A DNA stretch of 16,798 nt from DATESZ01 sp035283845 (lineage in GTDB: Bacteria > Desulfobacterota > Syntrophia > Syntrophales > JACQWR01): the NCBI GenBank assembly GCA_035283845.1, contig DATESZ010000114.1, forward strand, positions 1-16,798, given 5' to 3'. The position numbers and the translations under genes were made by a program. Each line of letters starts with the position of its first letter. Position 1 is the first letter of the stretch. This document shows, piece after piece, positions 6,341-13,284 of the stretch. The notes below the pieces were generated by a model, which worked only from the letters and a program-made list of their open reading frames with translations, searched no databases and was not told the DNA's origin.

Positions 6341-7519
6341 ATGGCCATTCTACTGAGATTCTTGAAAATGCTTGTTAAGCTCTACCGGGAACGTTTCTTC
6401 CAGGTTATGGCCGTGGCGATCTGCATCATCTTCCTGAGCGCTGCCGGCGCGCTTTATTATGAAAAATTTAGAAACGATTCCAACATATATTCACTGTGGG
6501 ACGGCATCTGGTGGGCCGTTGTAACCATGACCACCGTCGGTTACGGCGATAAATACCCGGTCTCTCCGGGGGGACGCCTTGTGGGGTTAATCCTGATCTT
6601 TTCCGGCGTCGGCCTCATGTCCCTCTTCACGGCAACCATTGCCTCCGTATTCGTGGGAAAGAAGATAAAGGAGGAAAAAGGCTTGGAAACAATTAAAGAA
6701 AAAGACCATATTGTCATCTGCGGCTGGAATCATCACACGGAAGAAGTCCTGCAGGGTCTCACAACCTATGGCGCCATAAAGGACGCAACTATTGTCCTGA
6801 TAAACGAACTTTCCGTCGATGAGATAGATCCGCTCAAGCTTAAGTACTCTAAATTCAACCTTAAATTCCTGCGCGGTAATTATGTCCATGAAGACGTACT
6901 TTTAAGGGCCAACATAACCAAAGCGAAATTCGCCTTAATCATGGTCGATAATATAGGAACACATGCCAGGGACAGGCAGGATGAACGCACAACCTTGGCG
7001 GTCTTGGCCATAAAGTCGCTGGCCCCCTCTGTCAAGACCATTGCTGAACTCCTTGACGGTGAAAACAAACCCCATCTGAAAAGAGCCGGAGTAGATGAGA
7101 TAATTGTGCGGGGAGAGCACGTTGGTTCTCTTCTGGCAAGCGCCATCAATTCACCCGGGGTGCCGCGCCTGTATTCCACCATGATGTCCTTAGGCGACAG
7201 CAACAAATTGTGGCGCACAGAGATACCCGGGCAGTTCGTCGGCTGCTTTTTCAGGGAACTCTTCACCTATTACCGTGATAAGCAGCAGGCCATTCTTATC
7301 GGCATCCTGCAGGAAAAGAAGGCCATGAAACTGGACGACCTGCTTTCCGATAACACCTCTGCCTTAGATATCTTCATCAAGGAAAAAATAAAAGAAGCGA
7401 AGAGAGAGCTTCTCCATGAAAAAGACGAAACACGGGTAATTATAAACCCTGAAGACGGATACGTCATAGGCAGTGATGATTTTGCCGTAATAATTTCCAG
7501 GGCCGCGCCCCTGAGTTAG
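6341..7519 (+). CDS. Two-TM potassium channel with TrkA-N/RCK domain
   Basis: 392 residues from ATG 6341; an in-frame TTG at 6320 would add seven residues, and neither has a clear Shine-Dalgarno. TM1 is at about residues 22-40 (FQVMAVAICIIFLSAAGALY), followed by a pore helix with the K+ filter TVGYGD (65-70) and TM2 at about 79-105 (GRLVGLILIFSGVGLMSLF). From about residue 123 a Rossmann-type RCK/TrkA-N domain starts (HIVICGWNHHTEEVL), with an RCK C-lobe toward the end. This is the MthK-like plan: a tetrameric K+ channel gated by a cytosolic ligand such as a nucleotide or Ca2+. The glycine-rich turn reads ICGWNHH rather than the usual GxGxxG, so NAD binding is uncertain. It follows the EF-G gene by about 40 bases and precedes the cyclic-nucleotide-binding gene, suggesting a signalling link. 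Confidence 0.9.
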   Translation: MAILLRFLKMLVKLYRERFFQVMAVAICIIFLSAAGALYYEKFRNDSNIYSLWDGIWWAVVTMTTVGYGDKYPVSPGGRLVGLILIFSGVGLMSLFTATIASVFVGKKIKEEKGLETIKEKDHIVICGWNHHTEEVLQGLTTYGAIKDATIVLINELSVDEIDPLKLKYSKFNLKFLRGNYVHEDVLLRANITKAKFALIMVDNIGTHARDRQDERTTLAVLAIKSLAPSVKTIAELLDGENKPHLKRAGVDEIIVRGEHVGSLLASAINSPGVPRLYSTMMSLGDSNKLWRTEIPGQFVGCFFRELFTYYRDKQQAILIGILQEKKAMKLDDLLSDNTSALDIFIKEKIKEAKRELLHEKDETRVIINPEDGYVIGSDDFAVIISRAAPLS

Positions 7520-7533
7520 AAAATTTAAGAGGG

Positions 7534-7547
7534 ATGATTTAAATCAT
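7534..7547. promoter_or_regulatory. 14-bp perfect palindrome ATGATTTAAATCAT
   Basis: This fully symmetrical site lies in the 39-base gap between the channel gene and the cNMP-binding gene, ending 11 bases before the start codon. It could be an operator or an mRNA hairpin near the ribosome-binding region. No known consensus is matched exactly, and a chance AT-rich palindrome is possible. Confidence 0.3.
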
Positions 7548-7558
7548 GGGGTTTTAAA

Positions 7559-8071
7559 ATGGAAAAGGAAATCTCCATCTTGCAAGAAACGGAACTTTTC
7601 AAAAACCTGACATCTGCGCAGATTAGAAAAGTATTGAATATCTGCCGTACCATCACCTTTTCGGAAGATGAAATTATTATGAACGAGGGAGAAACGGGTG
7701 ACAAGATGTACATCATCCTGGAAGGAACCGTGGAGGTTATAAAAAAGCTCATTATGGACGGCGTAGAAGATGAGGGAACCGTTGGAAAAAATAAAATTTT
7801 TACCAGGCTGGATGCCGGACAGCGCACCGTCTTTGGCGAGATAGCCCTTCTTGAGGAACTACAGAGGACCGCCACCGTTCGGGCAGTAACCCGCTGCACC
7901 CTTTACGAAATAGGAAAAGACGATTTCCTGAAACTCGCGGAAGCGGACTTTGAATTCGGCTACCGTATTTTATCGAATCTGGCCCGCATTGTGAGCGCCA
8001 GGCTAAGAAAGGCTAACGAAGACACGATAAAGCTGACGACAGTGCTCAGCGTGATCCTGAAAGAAACTTAA
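7559..8071 (+). CDS. Stand-alone cyclic nucleotide-binding domain protein
   Basis: 170 residues, nearly all one CRP-type cNMP-binding beta-roll (about 10-130) followed by helices. The start LQETELFKNLTSAQIRKVL is the typical entry helix. The phosphate-binding cassette is well conserved: FGEIALL (92-98) and RTATV (103-107), including the Glu and Arg that contact ribose and cyclic phosphate, so binding of a cyclic nucleotide is credible. There is no helix-turn-helix, so it is not a Crp-type transcription factor. It probably works by protein contact. Channel, cNMP sensor and sigma-54 activator are consecutive, with a six-base gap to the activator gene. I infer a shared signalling role; the partner is unproven. 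Confidence 0.88.
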   Translation: MEKEISILQETELFKNLTSAQIRKVLNICRTITFSEDEIIMNEGETGDKMYIILEGTVEVIKKLIMDGVEDEGTVGKNKIFTRLDAGQRTVFGEIALLEELQRTATVRAVTRCTLYEIGKDDFLKLAEADFEFGYRILSNLARIVSARLRKANEDTIKLTTVLSVILKET

Positions 8072-8077
8072 GATACC

Positions 8078-10222
8078 ATGCCAACCTTGCCTCATATAAG
8101 AAACAAAAGTTACGGGCGGGCAACCGCGCCGCTGCTTGATAAGGATAGATTGCTCAAAGGCATTTTCCGTATCAGCACTCTGCTCACCGCCCCGTCAAAT
8201 CTGGACGAAGTTCTGTCAAAAATCCTCGATGAACTGGTGGAGACAATCGGGTATGACCGTGGAATAATACGTCTTTTTGATGAAACGAAGCGTTATCTGG
8301 AAACAAAGGTGGTAAAAAATTTCAGTCCGAAAGAGACCGAAATGGCCTTTTCCGCGCCAATTGATATACAGAAACATGATATTATCACCACCAAGGTTGC
8401 GAAAACCGGTCAGTTGATTACCATTGAAGATGCGGCCACTGACCCGAGGATAACCGATACGGACCGTAAGCTGGCAAACATCTACAACTGGGGCTCCATT
8501 TTTTGCGCCCCACTTAAAATCGGGGATGAGGTAATCGGCACGATCGTCGCCTGGCGGAAAGAAGAAACAAGGTTCTTTCCTGAAGAAATAAATCTCCTGC
8601 TTACCTTTGCCAGTCAAATGAGCATCATCATTTATAATACCAGGCTCTTTGAAACGAACGCGGAGAAAATACGCCAGTTGATGATCCTTCATGAAGCTGT
8701 CTCGGAAATGAATCTCAGCGGCATTCAAAGCGGGCGCATTGCCGGCGTTCTGATCATGAACGCCGCTAAAATAGCGCAGGTCAACAAGGCCCTGGTTTAT
8801 CTCCCGGGCATGGGAAATGAACAATGCCATATTCAGGATAACAGCATACTTTTCCTGGCCGACATGAATCTTTACAAGGACAGGATCGAAAACAGCATCA
8901 TCAGAAAAACACTGGATGCCAATAGGGTATTACAGAATAAGGCGTCAAACGACACCCCTTCGGCAACACCCGTATTTACTGGTTACCCTTCGGAAATTGC
9001 CTTCCCCATTTGCTTAAAAGAAAAGGCAATCGGCGCTTTATATCTGGCAAAAAAATCCGGCAACTACTCCCAGGATCAGTTAAATGTGCTGGATATACTT
9101 GTTAAAAATACCGCCACTTCCTATGATAATGCCATGATGCACGCCGTGCTTTTCCAGGAAGCAGCGTCCCTCAAGACGGAAGTGGGTAAGCTAAAGGAAA
9201 GGGAGGACATGCTGTTAGGGTTCCACAACATCCTCGGTAAATCGGCAAACATGCTGGAAATCTTCCATATGGTAGAGGAGGTCGCCGGCCATAATACGAA
9301 TGTGCTGATCCAGGGGGCGAGCGGGACGGGGAAAGAACTGCTGGCGCGGGCTATTCACAAGCAGGGCAACAGAAGTTCCAAACCCTTTGTGGATGTCAAC
9401 TGTGCGGCAATTCCCGGCACCCTGCTGGAAAGCGAACTGTTTGGCTACGAAGCGGGCGCTTTTACGGACGCGAAAAAAAGAAAGGCCGGTCTGCTGGAAT
9501 ATGCATCGGGGGGAACTTTGCTGCTTGATGAGATAGGGGAAATGCCAATGCCTCTTCAGGCGAAATTCTTGCGCGTCCTGGAAGACGGTTACGTGCGCCG
9601 CTTAGGCGGGACGGAGAATATCCCCATTGATGTCCGTTTCATTTTTTCCACGAACAGGGACTTAAACCGCATGGTTGCCGAAGGCGCCTTCCGCGAAGAT
9701 CTCTATTACCGTATCAGTGTTGTGCCTATCCTGGTGCCCCCTCTCCGGGAAAGAAATGAAGACATCATTATTTTAGCGCAATATTTCCTGAAAGAATTCA
9801 ATAAAAAATTCGGTAAGAAGGTAAAGGGATTCAGCAAGGAAGCAAGGCAGATTCTTCTTACCTATCCCTGGCCGGGGAATGTCCGGGAGCTTAAAAATAT
9901 TATCGAACGCGTCATGATCGTTCAGGATGTAGGGACCATCATCACCCCCGACTACCTTCCCGCGGAAATCAAGGTAATGGCAATCGGGAAGAGAATTAGT
10001 AAGATAATACCATCTCCTTCCCGCGGTTACTCAACTACCCTGCCGTCCGAAGGGATCGATTTCGAAACAGTTACCAAAAAAATAACAAGAGAAATAAAGG
10101 GAAAAATCATAGCCCACGCCTTAGAGGTAGCCAAAGGTAATAAAACGAACGCAGCGAATCTTTTAGGTATATCCAGATTCAAACTCCTCCGAGAACAAAA
10201 GAGAACCACCACGGATAAATAA
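8078..10222 (+). CDS. Sigma-54 enhancer-binding protein, GAF-GAF-AAA+-Fis
   Basis: 714 residues. The first GAF domain spans about 30-190 (LDEVLSKILDELVETIGYDR, then SIFCAPLKIGDEVIGTIVAW). A second, weaker GAF-like domain spans about 205-365. The AAA+ domain begins near 385 (ILGKSANMLEIF) with Walker A GASGTGKE (413-420), the sigma-54 contact loop GAFTDA (460-465), Walker B LLLDEIGE (D484, E485) and the arginine-finger region FREDLYYRI. A Fis-type HTH closes the protein (GNKTNAANLLGISRFKLLRE). There is no receiver domain, so input is by ligand binding to the GAFs or by protein contact rather than phosphotransfer. The contact loop differs from the canonical GAFTGA by Gly to Asp. Repeated 15-bp palindromes and a sigma-54 promoter immediately downstream are its likely targets. 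Confidence 0.95.
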   Translation: MPTLPHIRNKSYGRATAPLLDKDRLLKGIFRISTLLTAPSNLDEVLSKILDELVETIGYDRGIIRLFDETKRYLETKVVKNFSPKETEMAFSAPIDIQKHDIITTKVAKTGQLITIEDAATDPRITDTDRKLANIYNWGSIFCAPLKIGDEVIGTIVAWRKEETRFFPEEINLLLTFASQMSIIIYNTRLFETNAEKIRQLMILHEAVSEMNLSGIQSGRIAGVLIMNAAKIAQVNKALVYLPGMGNEQCHIQDNSILFLADMNLYKDRIENSIIRKTLDANRVLQNKASNDTPSATPVFTGYPSEIAFPICLKEKAIGALYLAKKSGNYSQDQLNVLDILVKNTATSYDNAMMHAVLFQEAASLKTEVGKLKEREDMLLGFHNILGKSANMLEIFHMVEEVAGHNTNVLIQGASGTGKELLARAIHKQGNRSSKPFVDVNCAAIPGTLLESELFGYEAGAFTDAKKRKAGLLEYASGGTLLLDEIGEMPMPLQAKFLRVLEDGYVRRLGGTENIPIDVRFIFSTNRDLNRMVAEGAFREDLYYRISVVPILVPPLRERNEDIIILAQYFLKEFNKKFGKKVKGFSKEARQILLTYPWPGNVRELKNIIERVMIVQDVGTIITPDYLPAEIKVMAIGKRISKIIPSPSRGYSTTLPSEGIDFETVTKKITREIKGKIIAHALEVAKGNKTNAANLLGISRFKLLREQKRTTTDK

Positions 10223-10236
10223 AGCGATTTCATTAC

Positions 10237-10251
10237 GTGCGATATTTGCAC
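10237..10251. promoter_or_regulatory. Putative enhancer site A, GTGCGATATTTGCAC
   Basis: GTGC-N7-GCAC dyad starting 15 bases after the activator's stop codon. Its centre is about 272 bases upstream of the predicted sigma-54 start site. It differs from site C (10325-10339) at only one base. Repeated dyads upstream of a -24/-12 promoter are the hallmark of enhancer-binding protein sites. Confidence 0.65.
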
Positions 10252-10256
10252 TAAAT

Positions 10257-10271
10257 GTGCATTTTATACAC
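10257..10271. promoter_or_regulatory. Putative enhancer site B, GTGCATTTTATACAC
   Basis: A weaker copy with one arm changed (GTGC-N7-ACAC). Its centre is 20 bases from that of site A, close to two helical turns, so two dimers would sit on the same DNA face. It lies within the longer imperfect dyad ATGTG-N9-CACAT (10255-10273). Confidence 0.5.
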
Positions 10272-10324
10272 ATACTGAGATATTTGAGGACTACACTGTA
10301 AATACGCAACGCCATCCCTATTTT

Positions 10325-10339
10325 GTGCGATTTTTGCAC
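10325..10339. promoter_or_regulatory. Putative enhancer site C, GTGCGATTTTTGCAC
   Basis: A perfect-arm dyad matching site A at 14 of 15 bases. Its centre is about 184 bases upstream of the predicted start site, within the usual range for a sigma-54 enhancer. Confidence 0.65.
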
Positions 10340-10394
10340 GTTTTATGGGAAGATTGCTAATCCATTCTGAACATAATACATGGATCAGCGCGCT

Positions 10395-10407
10395 CATCAA
10401 TCATTTT
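10395..10407 (+). promoter_or_regulatory. Weak IHF-like site between enhancers and promoter
   Basis: CATCAATCATTTT matches the IHF core ATCAA-N4-TT but not the flanking W and R positions. DNA bending between enhancer and promoter is common for sigma-54 systems, and the surrounding sequence is AT-rich. An inverted repeat ATCCAT-N14-ATGGAT (10360-10385) lies just upstream. Tentative. Confidence 0.25.
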
Positions 10408-10489
10408 TATGTCATTAACAATACTGTTATTATTTGACTTATTATTCAAGTTGATCTCAGCGATCGTTTTAATAAAAAAATTTGCAAAA

Positions 10490-10504
10490 TGGCATTGATG
10501 TTGC
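10490..10504 (+). promoter_or_regulatory. Sigma-54 (-24/-12) promoter
   Basis: TGGCATTGATGTTGC followed by AT matches the RpoN consensus TGGCAC-N5-TTGCW. The GG (10491-10492) and GC (10503-10504) are separated by exactly ten bases, as required. The predicted start site is near 10516. No protein gene starts within a normal leader distance; instead a structured region ends in a terminator at 10727. A sigma-54 activator gene and repeated dyads lie immediately upstream. Confidence 0.8.
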
Positions 10505-10515
10505 ATAGCATAGAC

Positions 10516-10727
10516 AAGGTGCGGCAAAGTGAAGACGATGTTGCGCTGTAGGGTTCGCAGATTTTCGTAAGACGTGTTTCTGAGTTTTTGAGTCGGTGGG
10601 TGGTTTAACCCTCCTCTCCATCCACCGACCCCCCCCTTTTCAGATAACCTGGGGGGCGGTTAGCAGCCGCCTCCCAGTAAACATAAAGATGGATGGCAAG
10701 GGTTAGACCTTACCGTCCATTTTTTTT
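10516..10727 (+). ncRNA. Candidate sigma-54-dependent small RNA, about 210 nt
   Basis: The region is bounded by a good sigma-54 promoter and a strong intrinsic terminator and has no convincing ORF. Predicted stems by eye: SL1 GCG(g)CAA/TTGCGC (10521-10546); SL2 GTCGGTGG/CCACCGAC (10592-10629) with a 22-nt loop; SL3 GGGGGGCGG/CCGCCTCCC (10651-10675, nine pairs including one G-U); then the terminator stem. The SL2 loop holds CCTCCTCT, complementary to Shine-Dalgarno sequences. The C-run 10629-10636 can alternatively pair with the G-run 10651-10656, so SL2/SL3 switching is conceivable. It does not resemble 6S RNA, tmRNA, SRP RNA or RNase P RNA as far as I can judge. I infer a trans-acting regulatory RNA; a leader for fmt is less likely because of the terminator. 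Confidence 0.65.
10689..10727 (+). terminator. Strong intrinsic terminator
   Basis: ATGGATGGCAAGG pairs with CCTTACCGTCCAT over 13 positions with one C-A mismatch and one G-U pair. The loop is GTTAGA, and the closing T is followed at once by a run of T residues (10720-10727). This is the clearest terminator in the window and ends the candidate small RNA. Confidence 0.88.
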
Positions 10728-10741
10728 AGCTGCCGAAGCAC

Positions 10742-10794
10742 AACTATTCAGGCAGACAGACTGTAGGCTTTTAGACTGTGACACCTGAGTAGTT
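10742..10794. repeat. Inverted repeat in the gap before fmt
   Basis: AACTATTCAGG (10742-10752) pairs with CCTGAGTAGTT (10784-10794), ten strong pairs and one G-T. The interior carries two AGACTGT copies. There is no U-tract, so it is not a standard terminator. It may be a leader hairpin or a mobile-element trace. The rest of 10795-10977 shows only a weak promoter-like TTGACC (10820) with an 18-bp spacer to TAGAAG. Confidence 0.4.
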
Positions 10795-10977
10795 ACGCCT
10801 GAGCCGCCCTATTTACTTCTTGACCGATTCTCTTCCCTCGTGTTAGAAGGGCCGCAATTAACCTGGAAGGCAAGGACACTGCAAACGCCGCTACGCAGCC
10901 TCCAAAAAGCAAAGCACATCGATACCGGCGCTCATCCATGTGGAAACTGTGGAACAGGATGAGGGCGATTTCATATC

Positions 10978-11916
10978 ATGATCAAACCAAAGATACTCTT
11001 TATGGGAACGCCGGAATTCGCCGTGCCGGCGCTTTCGCTCCTTGTGGAGCTGAATTATCCCCTTGGCGGGGTAGTTACGCAGCCGGACAGGCCGCAGGGG
11101 CGGGGGCAGGCTTTGCATCCCTCCCCGGTAAAGAATTTTGCCCTGGCCCATCATCTCCCCATCCTGCAGCCGGAACGAGTGCGGGACGACGATTTTCTTA
11201 AAACATTCCGACAGCTCTCGCCGGATATGGTTGTCCTTGCCGCTTTTGGCCAGATTCTTCCCACTGAAATAATTGACGGGCCTAAAATGGGTTGCCTCAA
11301 CATCCATCCCTCTCTCCTTCCCAGATACCGGGGGGCGGCGCCGATAAATTGGGCCATAATCCGCGGGGAACAGAAAACCGGCGTTACCATCATGCAGATG
11401 GCGGAAGAACTGGATGCCGGGGATATTATTATGCAGTGCGAAACCGCCATAGGCGCGGACGAAACCTTCGATCAGCTTCACGACAGGCTCGCCCGTCTGG
11501 GGGCAGAGCTTTTGGTTAAGGCGATAGAAATGACGGTCAGAGGTACGGCGGTCAGGGTGGCTCAGGACGGCACCAAGGCGACCTGCGCCCCGATGCTGAA
11601 AAAGGAAGACGGCCTCATCCGCTGGGACCGGGATGTTGACAGCATTGTCAACCTGATCCGGGGGCTGGCCTCCTCTCCGGGGGCATATACCTTTCTGGAA
11701 GGGAAGAAATTGAAAGTCCTCGGGGCAAAAGGGGAGAAAAGGGACACCGGGAAACCTCCAGGAACAGTAGCCCGGCAGGAAGAAACGAGACTAACAGTAT
11801 CCGCGGGAAACGGCTATGTTCATCTTCAGGATGTGCAGATGGAAAGCAAAAAGAGGATGGCAGTGCAGGATTTTCTGCGGGGGTATCAGGTCCGGGCAGG
11901 TAGCGTGCTGGGGTAA
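10978..11916 (+). CDS. fmt: Methionyl-tRNA formyltransferase
   Basis: 312 residues, full length. It formylates initiator Met-tRNA using 10-formyltetrahydrofolate. The catalytic triad is visible as N108, H110 (CLNIHPSLLPRYRGAAP) and D146 (AEELDAGDI), matching E. coli N106/H108/D144. The N-terminal KILFMGTPEFAVPAL and the SLLPRYRGAAPINWAI loop are diagnostic. The C-terminal OB-like tRNA-binding domain starts near 205 (TKATCAPMLKKEDGLIRWD). The peptide deformylase gene def, usually just upstream, is absent. Its place is taken by the candidate small RNA and about 250 bases of non-coding DNA, from which the fmt-rsmB transcript probably starts. rsmB follows after three bases. Confidence 0.97.
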   Translation: MIKPKILFMGTPEFAVPALSLLVELNYPLGGVVTQPDRPQGRGQALHPSPVKNFALAHHLPILQPERVRDDDFLKTFRQLSPDMVVLAAFGQILPTEIIDGPKMGCLNIHPSLLPRYRGAAPINWAIIRGEQKTGVTIMQMAEELDAGDIIMQCETAIGADETFDQLHDRLARLGAELLVKAIEMTVRGTAVRVAQDGTKATCAPMLKKEDGLIRWDRDVDSIVNLIRGLASSPGAYTFLEGKKLKVLGAKGEKRDTGKPPGTVARQEETRLTVSAGNGYVHLQDVQMESKKRMAVQDFLRGYQVRAGSVLG

Positions 11917-11919
11917 AAC

Positions 11920-13266
11920 ATGATCGAGACGCCGCGCGGCATGTCCGTCGAAATTTTAAACCGGGTCGAACTGAAGGATGCCTACGCGGAGCCCCTGTTA
12001 GATGCCTTCCTCTCCGCCCATTACCTGCCAAATATCCACGACAGAAGGCTCCTCACCGAGTTGGTCTACGGCACGCTGAGGATGAAGGGCCATTTAGACT
12101 GGCTGATTGGGGAATATTATCGTGGAGACTTTCCTTTTCTCAATAGTACCGTTAAAAATATTCTGAGAACCGGCCTTTACCAGTTGATATATACCAGCCG
12201 CATTCCCGTATTTGCGGTGGTCGATGAAGCCGTCAAGCTCGCCAAATCGCTCCATCCCGGTAGCGAGGCGCTTGTTAACGCCCTCCTTAGAAATTACCTC
12301 CGCAAAAAGGGTAAACTCATTTGTCCCCAGAAGGAAAAAGACCCCCTGGAGCATATTTCCGTCCTTCATTCCCATCCAAAATGGTTGGTAAAACGCTGGC
12401 TTGAGAGCTTCGGTGTGGAAGGAACGATTGCCTTATGCCGGGCGAACAACGAAACGCCGCCCGTCGCTCTCCGCGTAAACAGGCTGAAAGTAACTAGGGA
12501 AAAGGCCATAGACGAACTTAAAGAAGAAGGTATCGAGGCGAGGAAAACAGTCTTTTCCCCCGACGGACTCGTGATTGTGGGGAACGTCCCCTCCCTGCGT
12601 AAAGCGGACAGCTTTATTAAAGGTCACATCCAGGTGCAGGACGAGGCTTCACAGATGATAGCCCGGCTTGCGGCGCCCCGTCCCGGCGAGCGCATCCTGG
12701 ATACCTGCGCCGGTACGGGGGTAAAAACCACCCATCTCGCAGAACTTATGGAAAATAAGGGGAAAATCCTGGCTATCGACATCAACGAAAAAAAATTGCT
12801 TGCTTTGCAAAAACTGGCAGAAAGGCTGGGCATAGGGATCGTGGAGACCAGGGTGGGAGACGCGACTGCGGGCATGGGGTCCTCTCTTTACAACAGCTTC
12901 GACAGGATACTCGTCGATGCGCCCTGCTCCGGGCTGGGAACCTTAAAGAGAAACCCGGAAATTAAATGGCGCCTCGCGCCGGGAGATATAAAGGCTTTTG
13001 CCGAATTGCAGGGAAAGATATTGGGGAGCGCCGTTCTCTGCCTGAAAGAGGGGGGCGTCATTGTCTACAGCGTCTGTACTGTCATGCAGGAAGAAAACGA
13101 AGGGGTGATCGAAGCGTTTCTTCGGCAGCACAGGGATTTCCACATCCTGCCGCCATCCGGTTCTATAGACTGCCGCCTGATTGACGAGAGAGGGTTTTTC
13201 CGCACCAGCCCGGACCGCCACGGCACCGACGGTTTTTTCGCTGCGGTTATGGTCAGGAAAGGGTAG
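11920..13266 (+). CDS. rsmB: 16S rRNA m5C967 methyltransferase
   Basis: 448 residues. An N-terminal NusB-like RNA-binding domain (about 10-145; VYGTLRMKGHLDWLI, RIPVFAVVDEAVKLAK) is followed by the SAM-dependent MTase domain, with the SAM-binding motif ILDTCAGTGVKTTHLAE. Both cysteines of the m5C mechanism are present: C336 in DAPCSGLGTLKRNPE and C386 in VYSVCTVMQEENE. The latter motif usually reads YSTC/YATC, so Val replaces Thr before the cysteine. An alternative start at ATG 11941 would drop seven residues. The fmt-rsmB order is standard. It converges on the Crp/Fnr gene with an 18-base gap that holds no obvious terminator. Confidence 0.96.
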   Translation: MIETPRGMSVEILNRVELKDAYAEPLLDAFLSAHYLPNIHDRRLLTELVYGTLRMKGHLDWLIGEYYRGDFPFLNSTVKNILRTGLYQLIYTSRIPVFAVVDEAVKLAKSLHPGSEALVNALLRNYLRKKGKLICPQKEKDPLEHISVLHSHPKWLVKRWLESFGVEGTIALCRANNETPPVALRVNRLKVTREKAIDELKEEGIEARKTVFSPDGLVIVGNVPSLRKADSFIKGHIQVQDEASQMIARLAAPRPGERILDTCAGTGVKTTHLAELMENKGKILAIDINEKKLLALQKLAERLGIGIVETRVGDATAGMGSSLYNSFDRILVDAPCSGLGTLKRNPEIKWRLAPGDIKAFAELQGKILGSAVLCLKEGGVIVYSVCTVMQEENEGVIEAFLRQHRDFHILPPSGSIDCRLIDERGFFRTSPDRHGTDGFFAAVMVRKG

Positions 13267-13284
13267 GGAGGGGGGATTTTAAAT

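Noticed and set aside
6301..6378. ATG overlapping the EF-G stop (TGATG) as the channel gene start
   Set aside because: It is in a different frame from the channel and ends after 25 codons.
8216..8830. Long minus-strand open frame inside the sigma-54 activator gene
   Set aside because: Antisense to well-conserved GAF sequence; no recognisable domain.
10434..10449. TTGACTTATTATTCAA as a second FNR/HcpR-like box
   Set aside because: The spacer is six bases, not four, and the arms differ; it does not match the box form seen at 14003.
10538..10570. A 10-codon ORF inside the candidate small RNA
   Set aside because: Very short, no clear Shine-Dalgarno and partly inside stem SL1; probably chance.
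10516..10977. Sigma-54 promoter as the normal promoter of fmt-rsmB
   Set aside because: A strong terminator at 10689-10727 lies between, and housekeeping translation genes are rarely sigma-54 dependent; low read-through cannot be excluded.
10891..11481. Long minus-strand open frame over the fmt start
   Set aside because: It is antisense to a certain fmt gene and its product has no family-like motifs.
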